NCBI RefSeq assembly: GCF_030142075.1
Contig: NZ_CP126241.1
Span: 3,038,001 to 3,102,000 of the forward strand
Length of the DNA: 64,000 nt
Direction of reading: 5' to 3'
From: Arthrobacter sp. zg-Y20
GTDB lineage: Bacteria > Actinomycetota > Actinomycetes > Actinomycetales > Micrococcaceae
The notes beneath the pieces are model-generated. The model saw only the letters and a program-made list of their open reading frames with translations, was not told the origin of the DNA and did not search any database. Numbering within the stretch: position 1 is the stretch's first letter; the number at the start of each line of letters is the position of its first letter. This document shows positions 63,121 to 64,000 of this stretch, piece by piece. The position numbers were made by a program, and so were the translations under genes.

Positions 63121-64000
63121 TTACTGTGCGTTGTCCGCGGCGGTGGCGGCGTCCGCGATCATCGGCACTACGTTGTCCAGGGCGTACGGGATGCTCAGGA
63201 CATTGATGGCGGACGTGGAGAACACGCGGGTCGGGTCTGCGTCGGCCACCAGTGCGCCGTTCTTCACGGCGGGGATCTGGCTCAGCAGCGGGTCGGCGGC
63301 GATGGTGTCGGCAACGTCCTCGCTGGCCACCCAGCTGATGAAGATGTCCGAATCCAGCTGGTTGAGGTTTTCATCGGACCAGGGGATGTAGAACTCGTCG
63401 CCCTTGGTGTTCTCGGCCACCACGGGTGCCTGGGTCAGGCCCAGGGATTCCATGAACTTGGGGCGGTTGTCCAGCGCGGTGTAGACGGAGTTCTCCGCCC
63501 CCGGTGCCAGGTTGCCGTAGATGAAGGTCTTGCCTTCGAGCTGCGGGTATTCGGCGGCTTTCTCGGTGATGGCCTTTTCAGTGTCCGCCACCAGCTGCTG
63601 CGCCTCATCCTCCAGGCCCAGCGCCTTGCCGGTCATGGTGGCGGTGTCCTGCCAGGAGGTGCCCCAGGGGGCGTCCGGGTAGGCCACGACGGGAGCGATC
63701 TTGCTCAGCTTGTCGTAGTCCTCCTGGGACAGTCCGGAATAAGAGGCCAGGATGACGTCCGGGTTGGTGGCAGCGACGTCGTCGAACGCAATCCCGTCCG
63801 CTTCGGAGTACTGTGCCGGGGCGTTCTCCGAGCCGATGGGGGCGTCCAGGTCCTCAAGGGCCTCGTCGATCCAGGGCGTGGTGCCCTGCTCGTTGCCGCC
63901 GAACTCGATGGTGGGCATGCCTACGGGAACAACACCAAGCGCCAGCGCGGTCTCGGCGTTGGCCCAGGCAACTGTCGCCACCCGTTCGGGGGCCTCTTCG
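63121..64000 (-). CDS. Iron-siderophore-binding protein (FepB-type), 5' partial
   Basis: The gene is cut by the window end, so the signal peptide is not visible. The visible ~290 residues have the siderophore-binding-protein fold: ATVAWANAETALALGVVPVGM, NPDVILASYSGLSQEDYDKL, APVVAYPDAPWGTSWQDTATM. It is related to the binding protein at 50074-51102. No transport genes adjoin it in the window; it may use the permeases at 47.9-55.4 kb or others outside. Confidence 0.88.
   Translation of the reverse strand, partial: EEAPERVATVAWANAETALALGVVPVGMPTIEFGGNEQGTTPWIDEALEDLDAPIGSENAPAQYSEADGIAFDDVAATNPDVILASYSGLSQEDYDKLSKIAPVVAYPDAPWGTSWQDTATMTGKALGLEDEAQQLVADTEKAITEKAAEYPQLEGKTFIYGNLAPGAENSVYTALDNRPKFMESLGLTQAPVVAENTKGDEFYIPWSDENLNQLDSDIFISWVASEDVADTIAADPLLSQIPAVKNGALVADADPTRVFSTSAINVLSIPYALDNVVPMIADAATAADNAQ

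Overview
This 64 kb window is high-GC chromosomal DNA from an actinobacterium, most likely of the family Micrococcaceae (Arthrobacter-like). The signs are an HspR/HAIR-controlled dnaK-grpE-dnaJ-hspR operon, an LpqY-SugABC-type sugar importer, cysteine-free (C-minus) ribosomal proteins L28/L33/S14 in one operon, an IdeR/DtxR-type iron box and many probably leaderless mRNAs. The genus is inference. I see no rRNA, CRISPR array, prophage or insertion sequence. Both ends are cut inside genes (a NYN/LOTUS protein on the left, an iron-siderophore binding protein on the right).

Layout. 1-2.9 kb: NYN-LOTUS protein, a SAM methyltransferase behind a 23-bp palindrome, and a divergent SDR/TetR pair with two matching operators. 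3-7.4 kb: heat-shock operon (minus strand) with an HspR-operator array. 7.4-11.9 kb: methyltransferase, LMW phosphatase overlapping a P-loop kinase, cardiolipin synthase, PabC-like lyase. 11.9-15.2 kb: YkoEDC-type ECF transporter behind a TPP riboswitch. 15.3-22.2 kb: complete mrpA-C-D-E-F-G antiporter operon. 22.4-28.9 kb: MFS exporter, dcd, tryptophan dioxygenase, an SseB-like protein, a protealysin-type metalloprotease overlapping an emfourin-like inhibitor gene, tRNA-Gly, panD and an auxin-efflux-type carrier.

29-33.6 kb: lpqY-sugA-sugB-sugC-like importer, then a cluster of hairpins and a membrane-anchored protein of unknown function. 34.6-38.8 kb: thioredoxin/NHL protein and a CopD-CtaG fusion, probably for copper delivery and oxidase assembly. 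38.9-40.2 kb: HU and the rpmB-rpmG-rpsN operon. 40.6-47.9 kb: GlgC-like nucleotidyltransferase, MarR regulator, MHS-type MFS symporter, GDSL hydrolase, diacylglycerol kinase-like protein, M23 peptidase and an unknown membrane protein.

47.9-55.4 kb: iron-siderophore import region on the minus strand with two FecCD permease pairs, one ATPase, one siderophore-interacting reductase and one binding lipoprotein, headed by an iron box at 55429-55447. 55.5-64 kb: glutathionyl-hydroquinone reductase-like protein, NAD-dependent epimerase, thioredoxin-reductase-like flavoprotein, APC permease, a bidirectional terminator, YihY/BrkB protein, PRC-barrel protein, MscS channel and the second siderophore-binding protein.

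The most interesting items are the protease/inhibitor bicistron, the riboswitch with an anti-Shine-Dalgarno hairpin, the acidic tails on three Mrp subunits, the two-permease-pair/one-ATPase iron operon, the orphan palindrome at 629-651 and the recurrent -10-box-to-ATG spacing that marks leaderless genes. I found no clearly new multi-gene defence or biosynthetic system.
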